A stretch of DNA of 64,000 bases from contig NC_091675.1 of assembly GCF_042453785.1 (NCBI RefSeq), positions 2,554,501-2,618,500 of the forward strand, given 5' to 3'. This DNA is from Malus domestica. Lineage: Eukaryota; Streptophyta; Magnoliopsida; Rosales; Rosaceae. The position numbers and the translations under genes were made by a program. Every line of letters begins with the position of its first letter. The stretch's first letter is position 1. The notes under the pieces were generated by a model that worked only from the letters and a program-made list of their open reading frames with translations, was not told the origin of the DNA and ran no database searches. Positions 12,955 through 25,200 of the stretch are shown one piece after another.

Positions 12955-14053
12955 ATGTCTGATCATGTTGGAAGTGGTGCTGAAGGAACTGCTGGACTAG
13001 GGTCTGTAGTAGGCACTAGAAATCCAGTCCAGAATCAGAAGGACCTTTGGTCGTTGCAACTGCATCGAGAGTTTGTTGCTGCTGTTAATAAGTTTGGCGC
13101 CATGACAGTATGTTCTTCAATCTCTTAACAGATATTTTGTTCTACAACAGAATTAGGGTTTTAGCGATTTTCCATGCATACGCACTCCAAACTGAATATT
13201 TTCAGTTCTTAATGCACTCACTAGTAAATCAATGCTAAATTCCTACTAGTTCCGTACTTGATTAAATTTATTTCGATACATACCAGATAAGATTCTAGAT
13301 TTTGATAAAGAACGCTAATCCGAATCTTGATGGAGAAGAATTGAAAAGCCATCTCCAGGTAAGGATCCGTAGCAAAAACTGGACAATAGGATTGAATCTT
13401 ACTACTAGGAATTCAATTTGACATTTGATGAAGAATGGATCAATAAGCTTACAAATCAATGAATATGCCAGTTTTTCGTTTCCTTAATTATTTAGTAATC
13501 AATACCATAATCTCTTATTCTGTGTTAGAATAATCTTACTAATTAATTAGAAAATTGTTATTGGCATTCTAAAAATCTTGTTTTGCACTCTAAACTTTTT
13601 ATAATTAGAAATAAAAATACACTTGATAGGAGTGTATAATGAAATTTTGAGAGTACTAATAACAGTTTCCATTAATTATTGCTATTTATCTTCTCAGAAA
13701 TATTGTTTATACCTTGAAAAATCTAAAGAACCCCAACACCCTAATATGTCGGCAGGTGTAGCCTTCAGTTCACCTTCTAATTTGCGATCTCCAAATTTTA
13801 CAAGACAAGATACGGCAAGACATCTCCGGGTAATGTACAAAAACCCAATAATCTTTAGATTTTAAACATATTTTTCAGTTCAAGTAATTAATTAATTAAG
13901 CTTACTAATTATTCTTATTACTTTTTTCTTCAGAATTCTCAAGATTTAAGGTTTGCGAGTTCATCTCCTTCTTTGCGAGTTGCTCCTCGGCCCTCCTCCT
14001 TTCCCAAAGACAATCAACAACAGTCACAACTAATTAATGATTTAAATATCTAG
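12955..14053 (+). pseudogene. Receiver-less GARP (type-B ARR-like) gene, frameshifted
   Basis: Four exon-like blocks are visible: 12955-13107, 13287-13358, 13698-13829 and 13934-14053 (ending in TAG). Block 1 encodes LWSLQLHREFVAAVNKFG, block 2 KILDFDK..LDGEELKSHLQ and block 3 KYCLYLEKS. Together these match the GARP/MYB-like DNA-binding domain of type-B response regulators, with introns at the same places as in the full gene 4 kb downstream. Blocks 3 and 4 are open with intact GT/AG borders; block 4 is Ser/Gln-rich (FASSSPSLRVAP). Block 2 is broken: the join from block 1 (phase 0) does not fit its frame, and one base too many separates FDK from NANPNLDG. No receiver domain lies upstream. It may be a pseudogene of a GARP-only paralogue, or a gene with an unusual splice I cannot see. 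The best call is a recent relic. Confidence 0.6.
13556..13664. mobile_element. Fold-back MITE in intron 2 of the GARP relic
   Basis: About 109 bases with imperfect inverted ends: TGTTATTGGCATTCT on the left and, read from the right, TGTTATTAGTACTCT. The similarity continues inward for roughly 37 bases on each side, so the element is almost a full hairpin. It is non-coding. The superfamily is not clear, and I see no convincing target duplication. Confidence 0.5.
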
Positions 14054-15290
14054 ACTTTTGTTTCAGTAGCTATCGTGAAACAAAGCGCCAGCAATGTGAG
14101 TGCAGGCTTCTGCTTAAATCGAACTTGTTCAGTATCTTCATAAATTTTCAGCATCCCGTTAAATACAGAGATATTTGATAGACCTTTTCTTTGCTGCATG
14201 TGTTTGATACGTTTCATGTGTTTGTGTGACACATTTACTGTTGGGTCATTTGATGATGTATAGCAATGGGGCCTAACTCCAAATTAAAGTTGGGCTAACC
14301 TATTTAAACGAGTTTTATTTAGAGAATTGTTGTAGCACTACAAACTAATCATTTCATATCTTCCTTGTTTTTATAAAGGAAACACTGAAAGCCAACTATT
14401 GAGAAATATTTCTTTATTGAATAGTTGTTCTTTCGTTAGTTGCCAATCATCAATATTACTTTTTCCTCAAATTTTCTATATTAATTTTAAAATACATATC
14501 ACAATCGGTCATTATGTATAAAGTTGTATAGTAAAACTCAAATACATAAAATTACTACAAATTACACGTAACTATAAGGCATGATAGAATAATTATTCAA
14601 ATTTAATACGTTGGAGTTTACGACAGGCTATCGCTATTCACACAATTTTATATAACGCAACATCTCTCTCTCTACATAATAGCCGGCAAAGCCAGTCAGT
14701 CATATGTGTTGGTGATGTAGAACAAGAGTTTGATGAGGTAATAGTTTCTGATAAAGGAAGACTATAGGAAAGTCACTCAACGTGTTTTTTTTAACTGTGA
14801 GCATATGTACCTTATCGGAGACAAGATTAGCTAAAGCTTCACCATTCCTAAGCCTTATATTTTTAGGCCAACTTGCACAATGTTCCTCCCCTCTCCCCTT
14901 AAAACCCTACCACCTTAGCTAGCATATCATCTAAAAAATATACAATCATGCCAAACGAAAAGTCATGTGACTCAAAAAGCAAGGAATCTCAAGATTTTGC
15001 ACCAGCATGAATCTTCTAAATAATGCATTATCATAACCACGCAAATTATATTAAATTCGTAGAGAACAAGGGAGAGGGGGATAAGCTTTTCTTAATATCA
15101 TGCCCCATTAGTTTAATGTTGTTGGCTTAGTCAATGATGGTGCTTTTGATAATCATATTATTATAAATAAGCTCCTCGGTGTCTTGTTTTGAGCCAGATA
15201 ATGCTTGCATGATCCTCCAAGATGCGGAAGGATTAAGTACCTTAATTTAATGTTTGATGTTAAGATTAATCTTGCACTAGTTTAATAATA

Positions 15291-15468
15291 GGAAAATGTT
15301 AGGGGATCAAGTTTTTGAACCATTTTTTTGTAACCCGCATGATGTGACGATTAATGATTGAGCTTCTTTTTTAATAATTAAAAGAAGTAATCCAAGTCCA
15401 ATCAATAATCGCCACATCATGTTGTTTACAAACTATGGTTTAAAAATTTGTTCTCTCTAACATCATCC
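15291..15468. mobile_element. Fold-back MITE, about 178 bp
   Basis: The left arm begins GGAAAATGTTAGGGGATCAA and the right arm, read on the other strand, begins GGATGATGTTAGAGAGAACA. The arms stay similar for about 80 bases each (both contain CATGATGTG then CGATTA.TGATTG) around a short AT-rich centre. This makes a near-complete hairpin with no coding capacity, as expected of a MITE. Target duplications are not obvious, so the superfamily is left open. Confidence 0.65.
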
Positions 15469-15698
15469 TTAATTATCATGGCTTACAAAAAAAAATAAAA
15501 ATCATGTAACTTCACAACTTCTACAATCAAGTGGAAGCAAATCTTATACATTGTTTACAGTGCAATCCATTTCAATAATATATGGTGACTGCCAATGACC
15601 GTTACTAAATTCTTCGTTAAATTATGATTATTGGTTGCTCTCGCTCTCATTCTCATTCATCACTAATAATTTTGAATTTTTTCTTAGGTTAAAACTAT

Positions 15699-15723
15699 TA
15701 TATATATATATATATATATATAT
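15699..15723. repeat. (AT)n microsatellite
   Basis: A perfect run of about twelve AT units. Confidence 0.9.
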
Positions 15724-16361
15724 GTCTCTGTCAATTATGCAGTTTGATTGTGAGATGATAATATTACCATGCATCAAATGCAATCTAATATAATCGTTTA
15801 ATTTATTAATTAACCTTAGCTACGTGTACTAACCTATGGTAATCTAGAGAGTGTGCACTAATAAAAGGTGGATATACAGCTGGTTTAATATATGAACGGT
15901 AAATCATCACATTGTCTGATATATGACTTTCCAGACACAAATTATGCTACGTTTTTCTCCACTAAAATGCATGAGTAGATGACACACACACACACAAACA
16001 ATTGGATGTGTAAATATAGTGCGCATTCCATATAACTTTAAGGTGATTTGGCAACTTTTTCTTGCATGTATTAGGATTGGCTCAGCTTCCATTAACAATC
16101 ATCATGCTCCATGTGTCTCTTTCTCCAATTCCACCCCACCTTTCACAAGTTTTTTTTTTAAATTTGTCTCTATCACTTAGGTGTGATCGATCTGCTGCTA
16201 CTGTGTCATACTTCTTTTTTTGTACTTCACCAGAAGAGGAAGACGAGAACTGTTCTGTTAATTGCTGTACAAACTAAAAGAAGCCAGGGCGGATTCTTAA
16301 TTCATATGTTCCCAATTCCCCTTCTTAACTCTTAAGTATTCAAGCCTACTGCAAATTTTGA

Positions 16362-16480
16362 ATCCGGTAAGTTGGTTAGAGTAGTGTACATCTCTATTTG
16401 TACTCAAGTTCGAATTATCCTTTCATAATTTAAATTTATTTATAATAGACGTGTATTAAATAAAAATAAAGTAATGAGGA
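16362..16480 (+). mobile_element. Possible tRNA-derived SINE
   Basis: GGTAAGTTGGTTAGAGTAGT resembles a pol III box A region, and AAGTTCGAATTATCC about 30 bases downstream resembles box B. An A/T-rich tail follows. Ends and target duplications are not clear. Confidence 0.3.
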
Positions 16481-17520
16481 TACTCACCCATATAAGTTCG
16501 ATTAATCGTTGGGGAAAGAAAGAGAAGGAAAATAAATCAAATTTGTTTTGATGAAAATGTAATAACTAATATATAACAGTAGAGAAATTTGACTTATTAG
16601 GAAAGTTACTCAATATGCATTTTCAAACATTTGTTGTAGCTGTTACAGCGAAGTCATATTATTTTATTAATTCATGTGGTGTTATATTTTAAGAACGTGT
16701 TAATACAAATACGTTATGTATCTTCTTGTCAAATAATTCTAAACATACATTAATAGTCAAGAAATATCTAGTCAAACATCATGTTCAAATATCTCTTTCT
16801 TTTTTATTGGTATTAAAAAGTTAGGAGGAGGGGAAGCTACCACATTTCAGGAGAAATCACCATTTTCTTTGAGAACTTGAGATCTTAGCTATTTTTTTGT
16901 TTTTACAAATCGCGCACCAAATCCAAGAGAGATTGTTGGCTGAGGAACTCGAAATTAGGTCTTGATAGTGAAGAGAACGATCCTAAACAAATAAACTAAT
17001 CCTCATTGGCATGTTCAAATATCATGTAAATTTTTGGAGGAAATCTCTAATAAGACATATATTGAAATAACCAAGTAGGAAATTTTGACAAAATGGTAGG
17101 TAAAAAAGGAAAACAATTTAAACAAAGATTTTCTTATAAGAATAAAATTTAAAAATATTTTTTCCCATATGTGAAGCGATTAAATTGTTTCAGAATCTGC
17201 AGTAAAATCTTTCGGTTGCAGATAAAAAAACCAACCCTACTTGGTAAGATTCTCTATTTTTCCATATGTGTTTAAATGATTTTTGGATAAATTGTAATTT
17301 CATTTTTACATTTTCGTAGACAAAAATTATAATTTCTTCCACAAAAAGTCAAAACACAATAAAATATCAAAAGAAGTAAAAAACTCAAATGAAAATTAAA
17401 TTCTGATATCAAATACTGAGATTCTACTGAACCCAAAAACCAGGAAAAACAGGGTCCATTTCAGGAAGGCCAACAGAGAGGGAGGACTCTAATTTCTCAG
17501 TCCATACATATATCTTCAGA

Positions 17521-17810
17521 TTCCGTTTCTCTCTCTCTCTCGGATTACACAAACACCAAGAGAGACAGAAAAGAGGGGCATTTATTATTAATATTCCATG
17601 TTTACCACTAATCACACTCCTTAATCCCTCTCTTTCTCTCTCTTTCTTTAATTACCCATCTCATCAAATCATTTTCTCTGCATCCTTCTATTTTTTAAAT
17701 TCTGGGTTTTGCTGGGTTTGTCAAAACCGGTAGTAAAAAGCTTCAAGGTTCAAACTTTTTCTGTCCTCCATTTTTGTTGCTTGGAGTTGTGAAGTTCTCT
17801 GGTTGAAAAA
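17521..17810 (+). promoter_or_regulatory. Pyrimidine-rich leader of the type-B ARR gene
   Basis: CT-rich tracts (CTCTCTCTCTC near 17528-17540 and around 17626-17650) precede the ATG at 17811. Such Y-patches are common in plant core promoters and leaders. No TATA box stands out. Confidence 0.35.
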
Positions 17811-20800
17811 ATGACCGTTGAGCGGGTACTCGATGAACCCAGAGACCAGTTTCCCATTGGGATGCGTGTGCTTGCCGTAGACGATGATCCCATTTGTCTC
17901 AAGCTCTTAGAGGCTCTGCTCCGTAGATGTCAATATCATGGTTTGTCAATTGGGTTTTCTGTCATGAATTTTCTGATATTTTTGCTTTGTTATCAAGCTA
18001 TTTTTTGGGGGGATAAAATGGTGTTTTTATTTAGATTTTGTGATTTGTGTTAGTAATTTTTGATTGGGTTCTTAGATATATCTGCTGAATAGATTTTGTC
18101 AGTCAATTTTATAGTTTTCTCAATAATTCTGTGAATTTTTTGTAATAATAATTTGTATCCAAAAGATTGATTCTTTTTCTAAAATTAGGAGAAAAACTGT
18201 TGCTTGAAGTTAGAAATAAGATTACCGCTTAGATATTGTAGAGCCAATGGATTCTCAAATCAATTAGGTTGAATTTGAATTCTCTGTTTCATTGTATACA
18301 GATAGAGTCAGAGTTTTTGTTATGTTTGATTGGATTATGATAGATTGGTATGCTTTGGTTGCTCTACTTTTGCATCTGAAGGTTTGATTTTATTCCTGTA
18401 GAAAATTGGTGTGTTTATATCATTTGATGGATTTTGCAGTTACGACGAGGAGTCACGCAATCACTGCATTAAAGTTGTTGAGAGAAAACAAGGACAAGTT
18501 TGACCTGGTTATCAGTGATGTGCAGATGCCAGACATGGATGGATTCAAGCTACTTGAGCTTGTCGGGCTTGAGATGGATCTCCCTGTTATAAGTAAAGCC
18601 CCTTGCACTCCTCAAATCTTTTATATTCATTCGTTTTAGATTCTGAAAATTTGAAATTTCTCAAGTCTGCAGATTTTGTTTTTCAAGTTAGGCTTCGTTA
18701 CTAATTATGAATGTAAACATGTTCTTAGTGTTGTCTGTAAATGGGGATCACAAGCTTGTGATGAAGGGAATCACCCACGGAGCTTGCGATTACCTCCTAA
18801 AACCGGTTCGAATTGAGCAGCTGAAGAACATCTGGCAGCACGTGATCAGAAAGAAGGTTGATTCAAAGGACCAGAACTCTGGCATTCAAGACAAGTCGCA
18901 CGCTGGAAATGGCGAAGGAGGACTTGGGTCAGTAGGGACGGGAAACTCAGATCAGAATGCAAAGCTCAATAAGAAACGGAAGGATCAGAATGACGGCGAG
19001 GACGAGGATCATGATGAGGATGAATATGAAAATGACGATCCTTCAACCCAGAAAAAGCCTCGCGTTGTTTGGTCTGTGGAGCTGCATCGCAAATTTGTGG
19101 CTGCTGTTAATCAGTTGGGCATTGACAGTATGTTCTTTATCCCTGTTCAAAGCTATTTGAAATTATCCACATATTTGTAATATGTGGAATTCAGAAATTA
19201 TACCCTAGCTTTGAAACTCCTAGTAGTGAATAGTTGACTCATGCATCCGGAATCTGTCATATTTTTTGCTTGTTTGTAACGCTTGTTTCTCACATGAAAC
19301 CTTTAAAACTAATTAAAGGTTGTACCCAGTGCACAAGGCTCCCGCTTTACGCAGGGTCTGGGAGAGGTGAATGTCGGCTAGCCTTACCCCCATTTATGGA
19401 GAGGCTGCTCTCAAGTCTCGAACCCTAGACCTACCGTTCATGGGCGAAGGCACTTGCCATCGCACCAAGTGCGACCTTTAAAACTAATTGATTCGCTTAA
19501 ATTTTGTTTTGTATGCAGAGGCTGTACCGAAAAAGATTCTAGATTTGATGAATGTTGAAAAGCTTACAAGGGAAAATGTTGCAAGCCATCTCCAGGTATA
19601 AATTCTGTTGTATCCTTAGTTTCGTACAATCTTTATCTTCTATTCTACAGAGCTTATTTTTATTTTTTCTTTGCAGAAGTATAGGCTCTACCTGAAAAGG
19701 ATCAGCTGTGTGGCAAACCAACAAGCTAATATGGTGGCAGCCTTAGGCACTTCGGATTCTTCATATTTGCGAACAGCTTCTATGAATGGAGTTGGAAATT
19801 ACCATGCATTGACTGGACCTGCGCAGTTTCATAACAACGGATACAGATCCTTCCCGCCTAATGGGATGATTGGTAGATTGAACACTCCTGCTGGTGTGGG
19901 TCTGCATTGCCTTCCTTCATCCGGAATGTTTCAATTGGGTCATGCACAGAATCCAAGCAACTCCATTAATGATCAGCCAGTCATGTTTCCTGGAAACCGT
20001 AATGGAAATATGCTTCCGGCACACTTGGAACTTGATCAGCAACATAGTAGGGGTTCCACCTATGACGCACCAATTTATCCCAATTCCAGTGGTTTTACGG
20101 ATGGAAAAGTGACGAATAGGTCAAATGATCCTTTCGGTCTTACAGACAACACATTGTTAAGACATACTCAAGATTCTGAAGTCGGAAGAAATCATGTAAT
20201 GTTGCAGTCTTCTGTATCAATGCCCTCCTTAAAACCAGAACTGTTGCCCTCGTTTCTGGATCACAGACGGTTGAATGACAACTGGCCGACCGCTGCTCAG
20301 TCATCTGCATTCCGGTCAAATTCTTTCTCAGCACGCGACTCTTTTAAACAACCTACTCTTCTTGTAAGTAACCTGAGGCACGATATGCCTGTAATGTCCT
20401 CACAAATTGGGAGCTCTCAGATTGATGTTTCTTGTATAAATTCAATCCCCTGTCAATCGCAGGATTCAAGAATAGGAATGCAGGTCCCGGCATCTACAAT
20501 GAGCAATAATTCTGGGCCAACAATTAACAATGACCTGTTTATGGGGTGGGATGAACCGAAGCAGGATTCCCCGTTCCGCCCAGATGTCATGTGTAGCTCA
20601 ATGAACAATTTGATGCCTGTCAATGATAACGTAGCTCCTTTTGACCAGAATTTGGACGCTAGAAGCTCAGCCTTCCAAAGAAACAGCGACTTCAATTCGA
20701 TTGGACAACCAGATTTTCTTGATGTTGAAATATCAACTATGGATGCACCATTGAAGTTGAAGCAGCAGGGGTACCTTATGGACCAACGGAAGCCACAGGG

Positions 20801-21184
20801 CGGTTATGTTCCCCACAATGCTGGTTCGTTGGATGAGTTAGTGAGCTCAATGATGAAACAGGTAGGGAGCTTTTTTACCGGCCTCAGTTACTGTCAGATT
20901 CACTAACTTTACCCATACAATGTCTTGATAACTGAATGAAATCATGCTGTTTGTTTACCTGTCACATATGTGTACAGCTATTAGGAACGCTTCTTGCTCA
21001 TCTAATTGCAGTTAACATCCTAGTGTATGAACAAATACTAGTTCACTGATTACCGAAAACTTAGATACCATTGCGTAGTCGCTACATTGAACTGCAGAAT
21101 TTGTTGCATTACGATTCTGATATTTTCCTTTTACTTGTTTGAAAACTCAATAACATGAACTTGGTGATGCAGGAAAGGAGATAA
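17811..21184 (+). CDS. Type-B two-component response regulator (ARR10/ARR12-like)
   Basis: Six exons give 651 residues in one frame: 17811-17940, 18440-18592, 18729-19127, 19519-19595, 19677-20861 and 21173-21184; the last encodes only ERR. Residues ~17-130 form the receiver: acidic pocket DDD at 24-26, phospho-acceptor Asp70 in [12 protein letters not shown], and Lys119 in DYLLKPV. An acidic linker with KKRK follows, then the GARP DNA-binding domain at ~204-258 ([46 protein letters not shown]). The C-terminal ~390 residues are Gln/Asn/Ser-rich, as in the activation region of this family. Type-B ARRs are nuclear activators at the end of the cytokinin His-to-Asp phosphorelay. The opening [19 protein letters not shown] resembles ARR12/ARR10 more than ARR1/ARR2. 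Length agrees with the family (550-690). All catalytic residues are present, so the gene looks functional. Confidence 0.95.
19299..19489 (-). mobile_element. Au-like tRNA-derived SINE with 16-bp target duplication
   Basis: The body (19315-19473) lies in intron 4 of the type-B ARR gene. Read on the minus strand it has a tRNA-like head with GGTGCGATGGCAAGTGCCTT (box A region) and GGTTCGAGACT (box B), then the CTCCATAAATGGGGGTAAGG and CTCCCAGACCCTGCGTAAAG segments typical of the Au/tRNA-SINE group in flowering plants. It is flanked by a perfect 16-base direct repeat, ACCTTTAAAACTAATT, at 19299-19314 and 19474-19489. It is antisense to the host gene and leaves both splice sites untouched. The perfect duplication suggests a fairly recent insertion. 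Confidence 0.85.
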
Positions 21185-22202
21185 GGCGAAATCCTAATCC
21201 CTGTGTAGAATACTCTTTGAAGTCGCGGCGCTGTTCTTCGTATTTGTCTTCTTATCTAATTAATCTCAAGTTTTGTATTTGAGTAGCAAGAATTAGTCTC
21301 CAATCTCTCTATTTAGTTGCTGAGTCATAAGGGCTTTGTTTAATCTGTATGATGAAGAGGCCTTGTCGTCCAGGCCCCGACAATGTATTAAGGAGTAGTT
21401 AATCATGTCTCTTTGACTACATATGCTTTGGCTTCCCTTTAGTTTAATTAATTCTGCATAATTAGCATACTTTCTAATCCTCACGCAGCAGTTTTATTTT
21501 CTTTGTTTTCTTTGAGCTGTATTACAAATATAAAACCGAGTAGAGGGATCACAAAGAATCAATCTCATTAAAAATAACAAGCATCGTCTGCCTGATCTGA
21601 TATGCTACTTCATAAAAAGAATAACAACTATAATATTGTGAGTTCTTACCATTTTATTTATTTTATATGAAGAAAGTTTGGAGATAATTACTGATTCATA
21701 ATTCTATTGAAGAATATAGTTGATAGTTCAAAGAGCAACTTATACGAAATAAGCTTATTGCTATAAAAAAAATTCAATTTTATAATATGATGTTATTTGC
21801 ATGTTTTTTTTCGTATGACTTTGTCCCCGATGACAATAATCCTGTTCAATGTAACCAAAGAAAAGTACATCTCACCATAATTATATTTTCCAAGTTAATA
21901 CTGTAATGTGCCTCACCAAACGACCATTTCAAAAATCGTGTAATAAACAACTATCTATGAACACCTCATATGGAAATCATAATCATATAATAATTAATCT
22001 CTCCACAGACCACCTTCAGACTAAAGCTCACACCCAACTACCAACAAAAAGAGAAAGTAAACGCAAAACAAATACAATAGTTTCAACCAAACAATTGGAC
22101 CAATCGAACTCGAACTCTTGACCTAATTTAATATCAACAGCACTTCCTTCGCTATCGGAGCTTAGCCACAGAGTTGGGGGATTTGTGCGTCTTCATTGCT
22201 TG
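21185..22202. other. Convergent 3' spacer between type-B ARR and BAHD genes
   Basis: The two neighbouring genes point towards each other here. The left part is likely the ARR 3' UTR and the far right the BAHD 3' UTR. The rest is AT-rich with no recognised feature. Confidence 0.5.
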
Positions 22203-25200
22203 TTAGTCGTTAGCAATGAAACAGCGAGAGAAGGCACTGACGTATTGCGGAAGCAATCCGACTCTCATGTCAATGCCCTTACAGTCACTAGGGTTTTGCA
22301 TAAAGTACGCGACCTGCGAGATCGAAGAGACCAACGGAGACGCATATGCGGCCGATTCATGCAAAAACCCTATTTTGTGGAAGGGCATTCTGGTCCAGTC
22401 AGATACCAGAGTGAGCTCCTCAAGGGGAGGCAGAGTAGTCTGTGGCCCACCAACTGCCTCCATGTATGCCTTCACGTAGGAGTTGGTGACAGAGTTCTTG
22501 GCCACCCTTATCTTCTCGACGATGGCTTTGTGGGTGGCTTCCTCCACCTGTGCCGCCGTTAGGGCAACGGAGGCCAGCACGAACGCATTGCCGCTGAAGC
22601 CTTGGGGAAGTACGGGGTCCACCTTGTTCCTTGCGTCGACGGAAAATTGTAGGCACACCATTGCTTCCTTCTTCACTCCTAAAGCCTTGGTCTTTGCCTG
22701 CATTCATGACATCAATCATTCAACCACAACTGGAAAACGAACCCGACTCTCTTGTCTTCATTCGTTGGTGCGTTTTTAATATTTGGGATGAATATAACTG
22801 GAAAATGATATGACTATGAACTAGTTCAAAGGACGAATGTATTTTGTTGATCATTTACTAGAAAACCATTCTAATTTACACAAGTTATCGAAGTTGAATG
22901 CAGAGAGACCGACATAATATATAAATTGGTCTCACCCGCATTTATCGTATTCTACTACTTTTAAAAGAAAAAAGTTCTAATTTGGTCTATACAAGTGGAC
23001 CCTAGTCAATTCAATAGCTTCCAATCTTCGTAGAAACTTGAACAATTTTGTTTATGGTTTGTTTCAAAGTAAATTATACAAAACATGTCTACATATATGT
23101 TATACGCGTAGACATCAAGATGTTCATCATATAAAATAATAATGTGAAATACTAATAAGGACACTCTCTCAAAAGTGAGACTCGCTGCCACATTATGTTT
23201 TTGACATAGTATTTTATAATATTGACACAAAATTGACATTAAATGATGAGGTGACAGAGAGTTCATAGAGAATTCCACTTTTCAGAAAATCTCTTTTCTC
23301 AATAATAATAGTCTAAAAATGTTGTTATAGCCATTAATTCATTAAAAAAGTTTAACCAATACCAAAGTTTTGTGAAAATTCATCTCCGATTTGAGAACTG
23401 CATACACAATTATACATGATTACCATTATAATTATGAAAGGTAAAAATTAAGCCTTATTTATGAAAGTTTAAGGAAACTAGTGTTTTCTTTTTGTTTGAT
23501 TTGACCTAGTTTTCTCCAAGAGCGCCAATTAATTAAGAAATTTACCTTCCAGAGGTGAGCAGCCACAACTTCAAAGGATGAACATGGAAAGCTACTCGTT
23601 TCATGACCACAAACTTCTTTCTTCAAACTCTCAATCAGTGTACCTCTCAGATGAAAGGTCTTATAAACATAATTACGATCATTAATTTGATCCAAAATAT
23701 TAGACCCATTTTTGAGGAAATTCATGTGGTCATTGGATGCTGCTGCTTGTATGATCAATTGATATAAATGACCAACGGCTGCAGCCCTAGTCACTCCGGG
23801 AGATCCGTCCTCGTTTTGGTTTGGCAACAAGTCTGTACTAATCCCCTTTTGAGCTTCATCAAACTTGTCCATCAGTAGTGTCCCTCTGTCGTGCACTGGT
23901 AAATTAGGAATCTCCGAAACTTTGTGTTGTTTCTTAGTTTTGGTAGAATTGGAAGCCCATGCACTCATAAATTCATACGCCGCCGGTCCGTCGAACAATG
24001 AGTGGCTGATACCAATACCTACTGAGTAGCCTCCACAACCAAACTTGGTCACCTACGGTGCCAAATCATTACAAGATGTTATACCAACTTAATCGGTCTT
24101 GAGTTCAAATTCTATGGACAAGAGTTTTTGTTGGCACTTAAAAAATATCATCATCTATGAAGTGCAAACATAACTTATTTGAAGTGTTAGTAACAGATCC
24201 AAAAGAAATTGGTTCATTTTTAAATCAAGCATGTACAAATTTTTTATTTCGAAAATTTTACATATGAAAAATTTATATATATGTCATTCCAACAAACCCT
24301 AATGAAGATTAATATATAAATTTATAGAAAACAAGATTTTAATATTTAAATAGATGAAGTTTAGATTAATGCCTTGTACAAAATTCAATATTGAGTTTAG
24401 TCCCTTAGTTATATTTAAAAGCCATCCTTTATATTTCATGTCTTTTTTTTTTTTTGTAATTTTATGATTCTTATTTTTCTAAAATCTACACTAATTCATT
24501 AGAATATATTTTGGTACACTAACTCATAATAAATATATTTTGGTATACAAATTCATTATAATATAGTTCGGTACATACATTTTGGTTCAAACAAGTCAAT
24601 TTAATATACTTCGATACAGTCATTTCCGTACACTTATGTATTTACATATTTTTCTTATGTGTAGTTTTAATGTTTTCAGATTTAAATTTATTTATAATTT
24701 ATAATTGGAAGAACTAAAATGTGCATATCAATAATCAAAATTTTGATGTGGGGACATTTAATAACAAAAATAGAATATAAATTTTGATAAACATACACTC
24801 CAAAGAATTAAAATTAATGTGTAATCTAACATCAGATTTTTTTTTTAAATTTCAAAATTTCCGACGACTAATGTTCAAAAACCCCATAAATTTATCCGAA
24901 AACAATCAATATATATCAGAATTAAAGATAACAAGGTATATGGAATTGATATCCTTGAACAAATTGTATACAAATGTATCTTTTAATTAGGCAATATATT
25001 GAAATAATACAAAATTTGATCAGTACATATAATTACCTGACCAACAACCAAGGGCGTCTCAGAGAAGTCTCCATCAAACACAGGCTTGTGAACCAATTTC
25101 TCAAAAAATTCATTGTACTGAGAGAGGTCCCCAAGCTCCGAGACATTAACCGGTGTCTCCGCCTCGACGAGAACAGCGCCTTTGTTGTTGCACCACAAGT

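Larger units (their letters stand above)
14054..17420. other. Intergenic spacer between the GARP relic and type-B ARR gene
   Basis: No coding region is recognised. It contains a fold-back MITE (15291-15468), an (AT)n run (15699-15723), a short (CA)n run near 15979-15997 and a possible tRNA-derived SINE (about 16362-16480). The final part is upstream sequence of the type-B ARR gene. Confidence 0.5.

Noticed and set aside
22185-22779. Several plus-strand open frames opposite the last BAHD exon
   Set aside because: They are shadows of the minus-strand exon, which carries clear family motifs.
24055-24135. A tRNA-derived SINE in BAHD intron 1 (TTGAGTTCAAATTC resembles box B)
   Set aside because: No convincing box A, tail or flanking duplication was found.
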